Positions 33,851 through 42,575 of a stretch of DNA of 64,000 bases are shown in pieces. A program made the translations under genes and the position numbers. Numbering within the stretch: the stretch's first letter is position 1; every line of letters begins with the position of its first letter. The notes under the pieces are model-generated. The model was given only the letters and a program-made list of their open reading frames with translations. It was not told where the DNA came from and made no database searches. This DNA comes from Candidatus Proximibacter danicus (lineage in GTDB: Bacteria; Pseudomonadota; Gammaproteobacteria; Burkholderiales; Rhodocyclaceae), in assembly GCA_016710885.1 (NCBI GenBank), contig JADJUC010000005.1:165252-229251 (forward strand). The letters run 5' to 3'.

Positions 33851-34840
33851 CTAAGCCGTCTCGATCTTCGGATCGCGCGAGAGCAACTGCTCGACCGCCA
33901 CAGCAGCCCCCACCCCATGGTGCAGGACAGCATCGACCGCCTGTGTGATCGGCATTTCGATGCCCAGTTCGACTGCCAGCTTGGCCACCTCACGCGCCGT
34001 GCTGACGCCTTCGGCCACGTGCCCCAGTTCTTCCAGAATCTGCGGCAGGGTTTTGCCCGCGGCCAGTGCCAGCCCGACGCGGCGGTTGCGCGAGAGGTCG
34101 CCGGTGCTGGTCAGGATCAAATCGCCCATGCCGGCCAGCCCCATGAAGGTATCGCGCTTGCCACCAAGCGCCAGCCCGAGGCGGGCGATTTCGGCCAGGC
34201 CACGGGTAATCAGCGCCGCACGGGCATTGAGTCCGAGCCCCAACCCATCAGAAATGCCGGTGGCGATGGCCAGCACGTTCTTCACGGCACCACCGACTTC
34301 AACACCGGCCAGGTCGTCGTTGGCATAGATGCGCAAGCGCGGTGTGTGCAGGGCTAGTGCGGTTTCACGGGCGAAATTCGCATCATTGGCAGCCAGCGTC
34401 ACCGCTGTCGGCAGGCCTTGCGCCACCTCTTCGGCAAAGCTCGGCCCGGAAAGCGCGCCGTAGCAAGCGCCAGCAGGCAGCGTTTCGGCGGCGATGGCAT
34501 GCGGCAGTTTGGCGGTACCGGCCTCCAGGCCCTTGCAAACCCAGACCAGCGGCGTTTTTGGGGCGATGATCGCCAGTTTCTGCAAGGTCGCGCGCAAACC
34601 GGCCAGCGGCGTGGCGACGATCAGCAGGTCGGCCGAAGCCACGGCCGCATCGAAATCAGCCTCGATCACCATGCTGTCAGGCAAGCGATGGCCAGGCAGG
34701 AAGCGGGTGTTCTCGCGACGCTCGCGCATCCCCGCCACCACCTCGGTCTCACGCGCCCAGAGGGTCACTTGATGGCGCGCGGAGAAAGCGATGGCCAGCG
34801 CGGTGCCCCAGGCGCCGGCCGACAATACGGAAAGCTTCAT
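33851..34840 (-). CDS. gpsA: NAD(P)-dependent glycerol-3-phosphate dehydrogenase
   Basis: 329 aa. Makes sn-glycerol 3-phosphate from dihydroxyacetone phosphate for phospholipids. The N-terminal nucleotide-binding loop reads LSAGAWGTAL; the usual first Gly is Ser7 here. GLEAGTAKLP, LSGPSFAEEVAQG, catalytic Lys in GAVKNVLAIATG, and LAGMGDLILTSTGDLSRNRRVG are conserved. Overlaps the upstream SH3-domain gene by 4 bp (ATGA), in the yibN-grxC-secB-gpsA order. Confidence 0.96.
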   Translation of the reverse strand: MKLSVLSAGAWGTALAIAFSARHQVTLWARETEVVAGMRERRENTRFLPGHRLPDSMVIEADFDAAVASADLLIVATPLAGLRATLQKLAIIAPKTPLVWVCKGLEAGTAKLPHAIAAETLPAGACYGALSGPSFAEEVAQGLPTAVTLAANDANFARETALALHTPRLRIYANDDLAGVEVGGAVKNVLAIATGISDGLGLGLNARAALITRGLAEIARLGLALGGKRDTFMGLAGMGDLILTSTGDLSRNRRVGLALAAGKTLPQILEELGHVAEGVSTAREVAKLAVELGIEMPITQAVDAVLHHGVGAAVAVEQLLSRDPKIETA

Positions 34841-35286
34841 AGACCCCAGACCTGATTGGCCCGAACGAAACCGCTCTGACCGTCGCGGTGCTTGACCTTG
34901 GCCCAGCCGGCGGTCACCGGCTCTACCAGCTCCAGAGCAACTCCCTTCTCGGCGCCAAAAATCAGGGGGGCGTCGTCATTGGCTTCTCGACGGATTTGCG
35001 CCTGCGTAGCAACAACGAGAACGGTGCGCTGTTCCGAGAGGTGTTTTTTCTCGATCCAGGCCAGGCCGCCTTCGGCATCGCGCACCTTGGTCCAGCCTTC
35101 AAGGCTGACGACCGGCTCAACCGGCGTCAGTCGCTTGATCACGAACAAGGGTTTGCCACGGACCGAAGGCGCATCGTAGAGCACCGTCGCCGACTCAACC
35201 GATCGATACTCGATGGCGCTGGCCGCGCCAGCAGCTACCGCCAGCGCTGCCGAGGCAAGCAATGTCACGATGCGGCGCTTCGCCAT
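34837..35286 (-). CDS. secreted SH3-like domain protein
   Basis: 149 aa. Signal peptide 1-26 (MAKRRIVTLLASAALAVAAG..SA). Two bacterial SH3-like domains (about 28-85 with SATVLYDAPSVRGKPLFVI, and about 90-148 with AQIRREANDDAPLIFGAEKG), ending WAKVKHRDGQSGFVRANQVWG. Periplasmic, probably binding peptidoglycan or another envelope partner. ATG 35286 has AAGGAG upstream; it lies 10 bp after secB. Confidence 0.82.
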   Translation of the reverse strand: MAKRRIVTLLASAALAVAAGAASAIEYRSVESATVLYDAPSVRGKPLFVIKRLTPVEPVVSLEGWTKVRDAEGGLAWIEKKHLSEQRTVLVVATQAQIRREANDDAPLIFGAEKGVALELVEPVTAGWAKVKHRDGQSGFVRANQVWGL

Positions 35287-35296
35287 CGAAATCTCC

Positions 35297-35770
35297 TTAC
35301 TGAATGGGTACTTCGTGCGGGGCAACTGCAGCCTGCGCCTGCGCTTCCTGCAGGCGGGCCATGTACATGCCTTCGAAATTCACCGGCTGCAGCACGACCG
35401 GCGAGAAACCGGAGCGGGTGACCGCATCGGAAACCACTTCGCGGGCATACGGGAAGAGGATATTCGGGCAGGCGACGGCCACCAGCGGCTCGATGTTGTC
35501 GTCCGGCACATTGAATATGCGGAAGATGCCGGCTTGGCCAGCCTCGACGAGGAACACTGTTTTTTCTTCGATACGTGCAGTAACGGTCACCGTCAACACG
35601 ACTTCATAGGCGCCCTCGCCAAGGTGCCTGGCATTGGTCTGCAACTGGATCTCAACCTGCGGCGAGTCTTGCTCGAGGTAGATCTCCGGAGCGTTCGGCA
35701 CTTCGACCGAAAGATCCTTGAGGTAGAGTTTTTCAATCGAAAAGGTTGGGGCTTCCTGCTGTTCGCTCAT
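35297..35770 (-). CDS. secB: protein-export chaperone SecB
   Basis: 157 aa, usual size. Holds preproteins unfolded and passes them to SecA. Conserved features: FSIEKLYLKDLSVEVPNAPEI, the acidic SecA-contact strand after ARHL, FRIFNVPDDNIEPLVAVACPNILFPYAREVVSDAVTRSGFSPVVLQPVNFEGMY-type core (read in short blocks). Sits between grxC and the SH3-protein gene, as in E. coli yibN-grxC-secB-gpsA. Confidence 0.96.
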   Translation of the reverse strand: MSEQQEAPTFSIEKLYLKDLSVEVPNAPEIYLEQDSPQVEIQLQTNARHLGEGAYEVVLTVTVTARIEEKTVFLVEAGQAGIFRIFNVPDDNIEPLVAVACPNILFPYAREVVSDAVTRSGFSPVVLQPVNFEGMYMARLQEAQAQAAVAPHEVPIQ

Positions 35771-35829
35771 GGAAAGACTTTCTTGGCTAATAAATAATTC
35801 GGAATGGTTACAAGCAGTTTGAAGCGGAA

Positions 35830-36102
35830 TCAGGGAGCGTCGCCAGTCAGTAATGATGCCAACTTGCCGGCCTGGTCGAGCGCCACGAGATCGTCACAGC
35901 CGCCGACATGGGTATCGCCGATGAATATCTGCGGCACCGTGCGGCGGCCAGTCTTCTGCATCATCTCGTCACGCTGCGCGGGATCAAGGTCGATGCGTAT
36001 TTTTTCGATCTCGGCAACGCCACGCGCCTTGAGCAACTGCTCAGCGCGTATGCAGTACGGGCAAACCGCCGTGCTGTACATGCGAACGCGGGGCTGGCTC
36101 AC
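35830..36102 (-). CDS. grxC: glutaredoxin 3
   Basis: 90 aa thiol-disulphide reductase. Active site C14-PY-C17; GSH-binding RRTVPQIFIG with the cis-Pro, and HVGGCDDL with the third Cys of Grx3. Its ATG overlaps the stop of the rhodanese gene by 4 bp, so the pair is translationally coupled. Confidence 0.96.
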   Translation of the reverse strand: MSQPRVRMYSTAVCPYCIRAEQLLKARGVAEIEKIRIDLDPAQRDEMMQKTGRRTVPQIFIGDTHVGGCDDLVALDQAGKLASLLTGDAP

Positions 36103-36518
36103 TTGCGCTCGCCTTTTTTGGTCAGCGGCAAGCCCGCCTTGGACCAGGCGGCCACACCACCTTCGAGGCTGGAAACGCGGTCAAAACCGAGCTTCTTCAG
36201 CGCGCTGACCGCCTTGCCGCTACGAATACCGGTTTCGCAGCAAACGATGACCGGCTTGTCTTTCAGTTTGGCCAGTTCCGCCGCACGTTCCGGGAACTTG
36301 GCGACGGGGATATTTTTGGCCCCCATCATGTGGCCACCGGAAAAATCGGCCGCATCGCGCACATCGATAATCTGCGCGTCTTCACGATTGATCATCGTGG
36401 TCGCCTCGCTGGTTGTCACCCGTGCCCCCACAGCACCCATGAAGCCCGTGGCAACGAGCATGGCGCCACTGGTGATGGCGAGGATAACGAGCATGAGGTT
36501 TTGCTGAATGAACTCCAA
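36099..36518 (-). CDS. yibN: membrane-anchored rhodanese-like protein YibN
   Basis: 139 aa. N-terminal membrane helix (about 8-30), then one rhodanese domain with IIDVRDAADFSGGHMMGAKNIP and the active loop CETGIRSG, containing the persulphide-forming Cys. Faces the cytosol by the positive-inside rule. It heads the yibN-grxC-secB-SH3-gpsA operon and follows, on the same strand, an ArsR regulator with a thiol pair suited to sensing persulphides. Confidence 0.9.
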   Translation of the reverse strand: MEFIQQNLMLVILAITSGAMLVATGFMGAVGARVTTSEATTMINREDAQIIDVRDAADFSGGHMMGAKNIPVAKFPERAAELAKLKDKPVIVCCETGIRSGKAVSALKKLGFDRVSSLEGGVAAWSKAGLPLTKKGERK

Positions 36519-36586
36519 GGGAACTCCAAAGGTAAAAGCGGCCTAAGCAGATGCTCGAATCACGGGATCGAGATCGTGATCAGGCC

Positions 36587-36907
36587 TTATGCGTTCAAGG
36601 GGATACCGCAGAAAACTTCGCGCATCATACCGATCAGCAACAAGGTGCGCTGGTCGCCAACCCGGTAGTAAACGCGGTTGGCATCCTTGCGCGTCACCAG
36701 AACCCCTTTCCCACGGAGAATCGCCAGATGCTGTGAAATATTGCTCTGGGACGTTCCGACGGCGTCGACAATTTCCTGCACGCAAGCCTCTTCGGGGCCG
36801 ATCACGCAAAGAATCTTGAGTCGCAAGGGGTGCGAAATGGCTTTGAGCGCGCGCGCCGCCAGTTCTATATGCTCTTGCTTGTCGATAAGGTTGATGGTGT
36901 GTTCCAA
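36587..36907 (-). CDS. ArsR-family regulator with SqrR/BigR-like cysteine pair
   Basis: 106 aa winged-helix repressor. Recognition helix in VGTSQSNISQHLAILRGKG (about 50-68) and wing TRKDANRVYYRVG. Cys34 (LKILCVIG, helix 2) and Cys100 (MREVFC, helix 5) are 66 residues apart, the same spacing as Cys41/Cys107 of SqrR, which forms a tetrasulphide link with reactive sulphur. Cys42 is additional. Typical metal-binding ELCVCDL of arsenic sensors is absent. It precedes the rhodanese operon by 68 bp. Persulphide sensing is inferred from the cysteine pattern and context. Confidence 0.85.
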   Translation of the reverse strand: MEHTINLIDKQEHIELAARALKAISHPLRLKILCVIGPEEACVQEIVDAVGTSQSNISQHLAILRGKGVLVTRKDANRVYYRVGDQRTLLLIGMMREVFCGIPLNA

Positions 36908-36932
36908 GATGGCCCGAGGCTCGTGCGGTAAG

Positions 36933-36959
36933 CTGATTCATTATAAAATGTTTCATCAG
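36933..36959. promoter_or_regulatory. possible operator/promoter region of the ArsR gene
   Basis: CTGAT (36933-36937) and ATCAG (36955-36959) form an interrupted dyad around an AT-rich core (TTATAAAATG), 26 bp upstream of the arsR start. Size and place suit autoregulation by an ArsR protein. Only the 5-bp ends are symmetric. Confidence 0.3.
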
Positions 36960-37067
36960 TTTAACCCAACGGATGCGCCGACCCGGCGATTTCTGCCATC
37001 GGCAGCCTCCTCTCCGACGAAGCCATGACCTGCCATCTGTTCTCCGCTTCCGCAACACCGCCTTTCC

Positions 37068-38363
37068 GTGCGCCATCAGCTCCCCAAGTCACGACACATT
37101 AGTCGGCGGCTGGCTGCGCTCGCTTGCGCCCTCTTATTGGCGAGTCCACTCTCGCTTGCTGCAAAGCGTGTAACCACCGCAGCGCCAGCAGAAAAAATCG
37201 AGGTCGCCGACAAAAAAGCAGACCTGAAGGAGCTGCGCGACAAGATAGAAGCACTGCAAAAGGACATTTCAACGGCAGAAGGCTCGAAAGCGGAAGTCGC
37301 CGACCAGTTGCGAGATTCTGAACGCTCGATTTCCCAGTTACAACGCGACCTGCGGGAGCTTGGCGAAGACAAACAGGCACTGCAAGGCACCTTGCGTGAG
37401 CTTAGCCAGCAATCCCGTACGCTCGAGCAGCAGCTGGAGGCGCAGCAAGCGCAGCTTGAACTATTGCTTTACCGCCAGTACCTGCGAGGAACGCCGGATT
37501 CGCTGCAACTGCTGCTGAATGGTGACGACCCCAATCAGATCTCCCGCGATTTCTATTACCTTGGCGCGGTCGCCCGCGCCCGTGGCGAGTTGCTCGAGCA
37601 GATCGAAGCCAACTGGAAGAAAAAGCAGGCGCTGACGGCCAGCACCCGCGAACGCGCTGCTGCACTGGCGAGCGTGGAAGAAAAACAAAAGGAAAAACAC
37701 GGCAAGCTGCTTAGCCAGCAAGAGCAGAAAAAGGCCACGCTATCAAAAATTTCGGCACAGATCGCGGCGCAAAAAAAAGAGGTTGGCAGTCTGCGGAAGG
37801 ATGAAAAACGCATGACGCAACTGATCGACCGACTGAGCAAGCTGATTGCTGCCCGCACGGCCAAGAAGCGGACGCCAGCGCAGAAGCCAGAGCCTGCCTC
37901 GCGACCAACCCGCCCCGGTGCGCCGGAGCTGGAGAACAATGAGCTACCGCAAGCCGCACCCGCCGGAAGCTTCGCCCGCCAGAAGGGTAGCCTTCGCCTG
38001 CCGGTAAAGGGCGTGGTCAGCAACCGATTTGGCAGCCCGCGCCAGGAGGGCAGCACCTGGAAAGGCCTGTTCATTCGCAGCAACATCGGCAGCGAGGTCA
38101 AGGCCATCGCCGGTGGGCGAGTGGTCTTTGCCGAATGGATGCGCGGCTTCGGCAATCTGCTGATCATCGACCACGGCGACTCGTACCTTTCGATTTACGG
38201 CAATAACGATGCGCTGCTGAAAAACGTCGGCGATTCGCTGCGCAGCGGCGACACCGTTGCCACCGTGGGCAACAGCGGTGGCAACCCGGAATCCGGGCTA
38301 TACTTCGAAATCAGGCATCAGGGGCAGCCCGTAGACCCCCTGAAATGGGCCTCTCTCAAGTGA
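37068..38363 (+). CDS. EnvC-like murein hydrolase activator (M23 family)
   Basis: 431 aa from GTG 37068. Signal peptide about 8-32. Long coiled coil at about 45-260, basic Pro-rich hinge, then a LytM/M23 domain (about 305-428: SLRLPVKGVVSNRFGSPR, GNLLIIDHGDSYLSIYGN, GLYFEIRHQGQPVDPLKW). The first metal-ligand position (normally H-x-G-x-D) reads WKGLFI, so the domain is degenerate as in EnvC, which activates amidases instead of cutting murein. A ctpA-type gene follows after 19 bp. Acts in the periplasm during division. Confidence 0.9.
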   Translation: MRHQLPKSRHISRRLAALACALLLASPLSLAAKRVTTAAPAEKIEVADKKADLKELRDKIEALQKDISTAEGSKAEVADQLRDSERSISQLQRDLRELGEDKQALQGTLRELSQQSRTLEQQLEAQQAQLELLLYRQYLRGTPDSLQLLLNGDDPNQISRDFYYLGAVARARGELLEQIEANWKKKQALTASTRERAAALASVEEKQKEKHGKLLSQQEQKKATLSKISAQIAAQKKEVGSLRKDEKRMTQLIDRLSKLIAARTAKKRTPAQKPEPASRPTRPGAPELENNELPQAAPAGSFARQKGSLRLPVKGVVSNRFGSPRQEGSTWKGLFIRSNIGSEVKAIAGGRVVFAEWMRGFGNLLIIDHGDSYLSIYGNNDALLKNVGDSLRSGDTVATVGNSGGNPESGLYFEIRHQGQPVDPLKWASLK

Positions 38364-38382
38364 TTCGGGCAGGAGCGACGGC

Positions 38383-39807
38383 ATGGCAGGCAAGTTGAAA
38401 AAAGCAGGACTGATCGGCAGCGGTTTTGTCGCCGGAATACTCATCAGTCTGCAGTTCTCGGCAATCGCCGACAAGGAAACCCGCACCAGCCTGCCGGTTG
38501 AGGAGTTGCGTACCTTCGCCGAGGTATTCAACGCCATCAAGCAAGGCTACGTCGAACCTGTCGAGGACAAGAAGCTGATCACCCACGCGATCAGCGGCAT
38601 GCTTTCCAACCTCGACCCGCACTCGGCCTACCTCGATGCCGATGCCTTCAAGGATTTGCAGGTGGGCACGCAGGGCGAGTTCGGCGGGCTGGGTATCGAA
38701 GTGGGCATGGAAGACGGCCTGGTCAAGGTCATTTCCCCGATCGAGGACACCCCGGCCTACCGCAGCGGCGTCAAAGCGGGCGACCTGATCTTCAAGCTCG
38801 ATGACACGCCGGTCAAAGGCCTGACCCTCTCTGACGCCGTCAAGAAGATGCGTGGCAAGCCGAAGACCCAGATTCGCCTGAGCATCCTGCGCAAGGGCGA
38901 AACCAAGCCGCTGGAAATCACACTGACACGCGAAGTCATCAAGGTTCAGAGCGTCAAATCCAAACTGGTCGAACCCGGCTACGGCTACTTGCGCGTGACC
39001 TCCTTCCAGGAAAATACCGGCTCGGCCGTCGTCAAGCACCTGAACGATCTTTACAAGGCCGGCTCGCTTAACGGCCTGGTGCTTGACCTGCGCAACGATC
39101 CGGGTGGCCTCCTCAATGCCGCCGTTGGTGTTTCCGCCGCCTTCCTGCCGCCAAAGACGCTGGTCACTTCGACCGACGGCCGCACGGAGGACGCCAAGCA
39201 CAAGTTCTACGCAGCGCCGGAAGACTACCTGCGCGGCAACGGCCGTGGTGGTGATGACTACATCAAGGCCCTGCCACTGCAAGCGCTCAAGGTGCCGATG
39301 GTCGTGCTGATCAACGGCGGCTCGGCCTCCGCCTCTGAAATCGTTGCTGGCGCGCTGCAGGATCACAAGCGAGCAGTGGTCATGGGCACCCAGAGTTTCG
39401 GCAAGGGCTCGGTACAAAGCGTGCTGCCGCTACCGGGCAACACTGCCATCAAGCTGACTACTGCGCGTTATTTCACGCCATCGGGCCGCTCGATCCAGGC
39501 CAAGGGAATCGTTCCCGACATCGTTGTCGAAGACACCGCCAACGGCGAGAGCGTCAAGCGCCTGCGCGAGGCAGACCTTGAACGCCACCTCGATAACGAC
39601 AAGGAAAAGGATGCGGCGCCGGTCAAGGAAGCGCCCAAGCCGCAAGGCAAGGCGCCGACGACCAAGCCGAAGGCTGGCAATGGCAACAAGGATGAAGGTG
39701 ACGAGCGGGACACGACACCGCCGGAACTGGCGTCAAAAAAGGACTACCAGCTCGGACAGGCGCTTAACCTTCTCAAGGGTCTGCAGATCATTCAGAACAA
39801 GCAATAA
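38383..39807 (+). CDS. C-terminal processing peptidase, S41 family (CtpA/Prc type)
   Basis: 474 aa. N-terminal signal/anchor (KKAGLIGSGFVAGILISLQFSA), then SNLDPHSAYLD, PDZ domain (about 90-175, GGLGIEVGMEDGLVKVISPIEDTPA) and S41 protease domain with catalytic Ser in INGGSASASEIVAGALQ and Lys in QSFGKGSVQ. The C-terminal 70 residues are charged and low in complexity (Lys/Pro/Asp). Cotranscribed with the EnvC-like gene, a widespread pair in proteobacteria. Periplasmic. Confidence 0.93.
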   Translation: MAGKLKKAGLIGSGFVAGILISLQFSAIADKETRTSLPVEELRTFAEVFNAIKQGYVEPVEDKKLITHAISGMLSNLDPHSAYLDADAFKDLQVGTQGEFGGLGIEVGMEDGLVKVISPIEDTPAYRSGVKAGDLIFKLDDTPVKGLTLSDAVKKMRGKPKTQIRLSILRKGETKPLEITLTREVIKVQSVKSKLVEPGYGYLRVTSFQENTGSAVVKHLNDLYKAGSLNGLVLDLRNDPGGLLNAAVGVSAAFLPPKTLVTSTDGRTEDAKHKFYAAPEDYLRGNGRGGDDYIKALPLQALKVPMVVLINGGSASASEIVAGALQDHKRAVVMGTQSFGKGSVQSVLPLPGNTAIKLTTARYFTPSGRSIQAKGIVPDIVVEDTANGESVKRLREADLERHLDNDKEKDAAPVKEAPKPQGKAPTTKPKAGNGNKDEGDERDTTPPELASKKDYQLGQALNLLKGLQIIQNKQ

Positions 39808-39827
39808 CGCTGATTCGGGAGGATGCA

Positions 39828-40247
39828 ATGGCGCCATTGAGTTCCTCGAAGAAGGACCCGAAGCTCTACAAGGAGCGCGAGATTCTTTTTGCCAAGTTCC
39901 CGCCCGGACAGGTGCCGGAGGCGAGCGGCCATCTGGCGGCCAAGGAAGAACTTGACGTCGCCCCGCATGTCGACCGACGCTCGGTCGGCGTGGGTTATGA
40001 GCTGACCCACTACACCTTGGCCGACCTCGAGGAAGAACTCGTCGATCAAGGCTACCACCTTGACAACACCCTCTACGCCAAGCTGATGCGGGCATTCGTC
40101 CGTTACGTCGAAGATACGCAGTTGCACAACCTCGAAGCACCGGAACTACGCATGAAACGCTCCAACGAAGCCTTCGTGCACGCCTGGGAACAGCATCCGC
40201 ATGGCGACCACGACGACACGCCGCCAGAATGGCGCGAGTACAAGTAA
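39828..40247 (+). CDS. conserved-looking hypothetical protein between ctpA and moeB-like gene
   Basis: 139 aa, not recognised. Soluble, charged, with a His/Asp-rich end (HAWEQHPHGDHDDTPPEW). A central part YTLADLEEELVDQGYHLDNTLYAKLMRAFVRYVEDTQLHN looks like a compact helical fold. GGGAGG precedes its ATG; stop TAA is 4 bp before the TTG of the next gene, so it is part of the envC-ctpA-X-moeB operon. Confidence 0.75.
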   Translation: MAPLSSSKKDPKLYKEREILFAKFPPGQVPEASGHLAAKEELDVAPHVDRRSVGVGYELTHYTLADLEEELVDQGYHLDNTLYAKLMRAFVRYVEDTQLHNLEAPELRMKRSNEAFVHAWEQHPHGDHDDTPPEWREYK

Positions 40248-40251
40248 CGCC

Positions 40252-41004
40252 TTGAACGACCAGCAGCTACTCCGCTATTCCCGTCACCTGCTGCTGGACC
40301 CGATCGGCATCGAAGGTCAGGAACGCATTCTCGCCGCACGAGCGCTGGTCGTCGGCGCCGGCGGGCTCGGCTCCCCTGCCGCGCTCTACCTGGCATCCGC
40401 CGGCATCGGCCATCTGGCGCTTGCCGACGGCGACACCGTTGATCTGACGAATCTGCAACGCCAGATCCTGCACACACAGCAACGCGTCGGGCAGCAAAAG
40501 GCCCTCTCCGGGAAAGCTGCACTGGCCGAGATCAACCCGGAAACGCAGGTCGAGGCGATTACCGCACGCCTTTCGGGTGAAGCCTTGGAGGCTGCTATAG
40601 CTGCGGCCGATGTGGTACTCGATTGCTGCGACAACTTCGCCACCCGCCACGCCGTCAATCGGGCTTGTGTTCGCCACTGCACACCACTAGTGTCGGGCGC
40701 CGCTATCCGCTTCGATGGACAGCTATCGGTTTTCGATCCGCGACGTGCAGACTCGCCCTGCTACCACTGCCTGTTTCCCGAAGGCGATGATGTCGAGGAA
40801 GTCCGCTGTGCGGTGATGGGGGTTTTCGCACCGCTGACCGGGATCATCGGCGCCATGCAAGCGGCCGAGGCGCTCAAACTGGTGGCGCAATGCGGCGAAC
40901 CGGCGGTAGGCCGGCTCCTGCTGCTCGATGGGCTATCGATGGAATGGCGCAGCGTGAGGTTCCGGCGCGACCCTGGCTGCGCCGTCTGCGGCAGCGCTAG
41001 CTGA
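40252..41004 (+). CDS. ThiF/MoeB-family adenylyltransferase
   Basis: 250 aa from TTG 40252 (the protein then begins NDQQLLRYSRHLLLDPIG, the normal first block of MoeB/ThiF); an ATG at 40201 lies inside the previous gene and would add 17 unusual residues. Nucleotide loop VVGAGGLGSPAALYLASAG, D-G-D-T-V-D-L-T-N-L-Q-R-Q motif, catalytic Asp in DCCDNF, and zinc pairs CYHC and CAVC. It activates the C-terminus of a ubiquitin-like sulphur carrier (MoaD or ThiS) by adenylation. Overlaps the convergent ribD by 8 bp. Confidence 0.9.
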   Translation: MNDQQLLRYSRHLLLDPIGIEGQERILAARALVVGAGGLGSPAALYLASAGIGHLALADGDTVDLTNLQRQILHTQQRVGQQKALSGKAALAEINPETQVEAITARLSGEALEAAIAAADVVLDCCDNFATRHAVNRACVRHCTPLVSGAAIRFDGQLSVFDPRRADSPCYHCLFPEGDDVEEVRCAVMGVFAPLTGIIGAMQAAEALKLVAQCGEPAVGRLLLLDGLSMEWRSVRFRRDPGCAVCGSAS

Positions 41005-42082
41005 GGCGAGCGACGATGCGCAAATCACTGCCAACCTGACGCACATCGCGCCACTGCAGCAGGCGCTTGTCGGCGAGGCGATCCAGCTCCGGCAGATTGA
41101 AGAGACCGGACGAGGCTTCGCCGATCAGGCAGGGCGCCAGGTAGAGCAACAGTTCATCGACCAGTCCTTCGCGCAACAACGAACCATTGAGCTTGAAGCC
41201 CGCCTCGACATGCAGTTCGTTGACGCCACGTTTGGCCAGCTCCCGCATCAAGGCCGCCAGATCCACCTTGCCGTCGGCATTCGGTAAACAGATCACTTCA
41301 GCCCCGGCACGCTCCAGCACACTGGCCAGCAAAGGATTGTCGACCGCAGCCACCACCAACACACGCCCACCATCGAGGATACGTGCGTCATCGCGCATTT
41401 CAAGACGGCTATCGACGACCACGCGCAGCGGCTGACGCGTTGTCTCGACATCGCGCACGTTCAGTTGCGGGTTGTCATCGCGCACGGTGCCGATGCCGGT
41501 CAGAATGGCACAGGCGCGAGCCCGCCAGCCATGACCATCGCGACGCGCATCGGGGCCGGTAATCCACTGGCTCTCGCCGCTGGACAGCGCCGTTCGGCCG
41601 TCCAGACTGGCGGCCGCCTTGAGGCGCAGCCATGGCCGCCCGCGCGTCATGCGCGAGACAAAGCCAATGTTGAGGTCCCGCGCTTCGCTTTCCATCAGGC
41701 CGCACTCGGTCTCTACCCCGCTATCACGCAACCAGGCCAGCCCCTGACCCGCGACCAGGGGATTGGGATCGAGCATTGCCGCCACAACCCGGCGCACACC
41801 TGCTGCATGCAGCGCTTCGCAGCAAGGTGGCGTACGACCATGGTGACTGCAAGGTTCGAGGGTGACATAAGCCGTCGCACCAACGGCAGCGGACGCCGCC
41901 GCCTGCAGCGCATGAACTTCGGCATGCGGCTCGCCCGCGCGCAGATGCCAGCCCTCGCCAACGATGACGCCGTCGCGAACGAGAACACAGCCAACACGGG
42001 GGTTGGGGGAGGTCGAAAAAAGACCACGCTCAGCCAGTTGCAGGGCGCGCGCCATGAATTCGTGATCAGCGACGCTGAACAT
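40997..42082 (-). CDS. ribD: bifunctional riboflavin deaminase/reductase
   Basis: 361 aa. N-terminal cytidine-deaminase-like domain with zinc motif HAEVHAL and PCSHHGRTPPC; C-terminal reductase domain (about 145-361; RPWLRLKAAASLDGRTALSSGESQWITG). Catalyses the second and third steps of riboflavin synthesis. ATG 42082 (MFSVADHEFMARAL) fits family starts; the frame is open to 42190 inside nrdR. Third gene of glyA-nrdR-ribD. Confidence 0.95.
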   Translation of the reverse strand: MFSVADHEFMARALQLAERGLFSTSPNPRVGCVLVRDGVIVGEGWHLRAGEPHAEVHALQAAASAAVGATAYVTLEPCSHHGRTPPCCEALHAAGVRRVVAAMLDPNPLVAGQGLAWLRDSGVETECGLMESEARDLNIGFVSRMTRGRPWLRLKAAASLDGRTALSSGESQWITGPDARRDGHGWRARACAILTGIGTVRDDNPQLNVRDVETTRQPLRVVVDSRLEMRDDARILDGGRVLVVAAVDNPLLASVLERAGAEVICLPNADGKVDLAALMRELAKRGVNELHVEAGFKLNGSLLREGLVDELLLYLAPCLIGEASSGLFNLPELDRLADKRLLQWRDVRQVGSDLRIVARLS

Positions 42083-42098
42083 CGGCGTTGCCCCGGGG

Positions 42099-42569
42099 TC
42101 AGCGCCCGCGACGAACGGGCTTGGTGGAAATCTCGCGAATGGCGTCGGAAAAATCGTCGACGTCTTCAAAATCGCGATAGACAGAAGCAAAGCGGATATA
42201 GGCCACCTTGTCGATCTTCTTCAGTTCGCGCATGACCATCTCGCCGACTTTCTCGGAGTCGATTTCGCGCTCGCCGAGGGCCAGCAGTTTTTCCTCGATG
42301 CGGGTGATCGCCCCCTCGACGGCCTCTGTCGTGGCCGGCCGCTTGCGCAGCGCCAGCCAGAAGCTGGCAGCCAGCTTTTCGCGGTCGTAGTCGACGCGCG
42401 AACCGTTCTTCTTCACCACCTGCGGTAGCCGGATTTCCGCCCGCTCGTAGGTGGTGAAGCGCTTGTCGCAGGTAAGGCAGCGACGGCGGCGGCGCACGAT
42501 GTCGCCATCGTCGTTGATACGGGTATCGACGACGGTGGTATCAGCAGCGCTGCAGAACGGGCATTTCAT
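42099..42569 (-). CDS. nrdR: transcriptional repressor NrdR
   Basis: 156 aa. Zinc ribbon C3-PF-C6 ... C-LT-C within the first 35 residues (MKCPFCSAADTTVVDTR; RRRCLTCDKRFTTYE) followed by an ATP-cone domain (VVKKNGSRVDYDREKLAASF). Represses ribonucleotide reductase genes when dATP is bound. Between glyA and ribD, a conserved context, with only 6 and 16 bp gaps. Confidence 0.97.
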   Translation of the reverse strand: MKCPFCSAADTTVVDTRINDDGDIVRRRRRCLTCDKRFTTYERAEIRLPQVVKKNGSRVDYDREKLAASFWLALRKRPATTEAVEGAITRIEEKLLALGEREIDSEKVGEMVMRELKKIDKVAYIRFASVYRDFEDVDDFSDAIREISTKPVRRGR

Positions 42570-42575
42570 TCAGGC

